Source of the DNA: DATELY01 sp035276085
Lineage (GTDB): Bacteria; Pseudomonadota; Gammaproteobacteria; Steroidobacterales; Steroidobacteraceae
Assembly: GCA_035276085.1 (NCBI GenBank)
Contig: DATELY010000276.1
Span: 1 to 6,345, forward strand
Length of the DNA stretch: 6,345 nt
Direction of reading: 5' to 3'
In this document: piece after piece, positions 5,867 to 6,345 of the stretch
How the letters are laid out: each line of letters opens with the position of its first letter
How positions within the stretch are numbered: the first letter of the stretch is position 1
Position numbers and translations under genes: made by a program
The notes under the pieces: generated by a model
The model's input: only the letters and a program-made list of their open reading frames with translations
The model's database searches: none
What the model was told of the DNA's origin: nothing

Positions 5867-6345
5867 ATGCGGGCACTCGCCATTGCAGGATTGCTGACGA
5901 CGTTACTCGGTTGCGCGGCAACACCGACATCGATGCCACGTGAATACCTCGACGAGCAGACCGCGGCCACGATCAAGGTCGTCGCCGATCCGCTCGTCTT
6001 CGCACAGGACCCGGGCAGCGGCGGCCGCGATTTTCTGAATGTCTATGCGATCGATGTGAATCGAATGGGTCACCATCAGCAGTATCTCGCGGTCTTGCAG
6101 TGGTGGCCGGAGCACGCTGCCGCAGCGGCCGACACCCCGGCAATTCTGCAGCTGGAAACACCTGCGGAAACGCATTCGCTGAGCGCTGCGACGCAATCGG
6201 CGCGCGAGTTGGGGATTGCCCGGCAAATCGATTCCACGGCACCGCGCGAAGGCGCGTGGTTTTATTTCCCCGTGACGAAAGAGGTGCTGGCGCAGGTGTC
6301 GCAAGCCGCCAGCATGCGAGCCACGCTGGTGCGCGGCGAGCGGCG
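5867..6345 (+). CDS. Predicted lipoprotein of unknown function (3' end outside window)
   Basis: The frame is open from the ATG to the window edge, showing 159 residues. The N terminus is a lipoprotein signal: a short MR, a hydrophobic stretch ALAIAGLLTTL, and lipobox LLGC with Cys16 as the lipidated residue. Ala at +2 is not an inner-membrane retention signal, so sorting to the outer membrane, facing the periplasm, is expected. The mature part begins with a short Ala/Thr/Pro linker. It then contains VVADPLVFAQDP (39-50), a segment DFLNVYAIDVNRMGHHQQYLAVLQWWPEH that looks like beta strands, and later GAWFYFPVTKEVLAQVSQA (about 131-149). No catalytic motif or known family was recognised, and no function is proposed. 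The strong ribosome binding site and third-position GC support a real gene. It lies 68 bp after metH on the same strand. A role in methionine metabolism is not implied, because lipoprotein genes often follow unrelated operons. Confidence 0.8.
   Translation, partial: MRALAIAGLLTTLLGCAATPTSMPREYLDEQTAATIKVVADPLVFAQDPGSGGRDFLNVYAIDVNRMGHHQQYLAVLQWWPEHAAAAADTPAILQLETPAETHSLSAATQSARELGIARQIDSTAPREGAWFYFPVTKEVLAQVSQAASMRATLVRGER

Overview
This is a GC-rich proteobacterial window, most like a gammaproteobacterium of the Xanthomonadales/Steroidobacterales/Nevskiales kind. That placement is inferred from base composition, protein similarity to E. coli MetF and MetH, and short intergenic repeats; no phylogenetic marker is present. 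All recognised genes lie on the + strand.

Layout: bases 1-62 hold an imperfect octamer array that may continue to the left of the window. Next come a 6-bp inverted repeat (62-86), a plausible sigma70 promoter (about 86-114) and a perfect inverted repeat, GATATAA-N8-TTATATC (124-145), ending three bases before the first start codon. Three genes follow as a likely operon: sahR (149-1069, ArsR-type DNA-binding domain joined to a SAM-methyltransferase-like domain), metF (1085-2005, methylenetetrahydrofolate reductase) and metH (2082-5798, full-length cobalamin-dependent methionine synthase). After 68 bp without a recognisable terminator, a lipoprotein gene of unknown function starts at 5867 with a near-ideal ribosome binding site and runs off the window.

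The three-gene unit covers the methyl-supply half of the SAM cycle. MetF makes 5-methyl-THF, MetH uses it to turn homocysteine into methionine, and SahR-type proteins repress such genes until S-adenosylhomocysteine accumulates. The inverted repeat at 124-145 is the obvious candidate operator, so the operon probably regulates itself.

The least ordinary part is the metF-metH junction. Two heptamer arrays of opposite orientation flank a pyrimidine tract. The first (GGCGTGA type) encodes the last residues of MetF and its stop codon. The second (GCCCCAR type) ends two bases before the metH ATG, where a ribosome binding site would normally be. The two arrays share an 8-bp inverted repeat, and the minus strand of the second carries four GGGG runs.

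The core enzymes are textbook proteins. The novelty, if any, lies in the repeat-built regulatory DNA and in the methyltransferase-like sensor fused to an ArsR domain, a type already described as SahR. No stretch over 300 bases lacks a gene.
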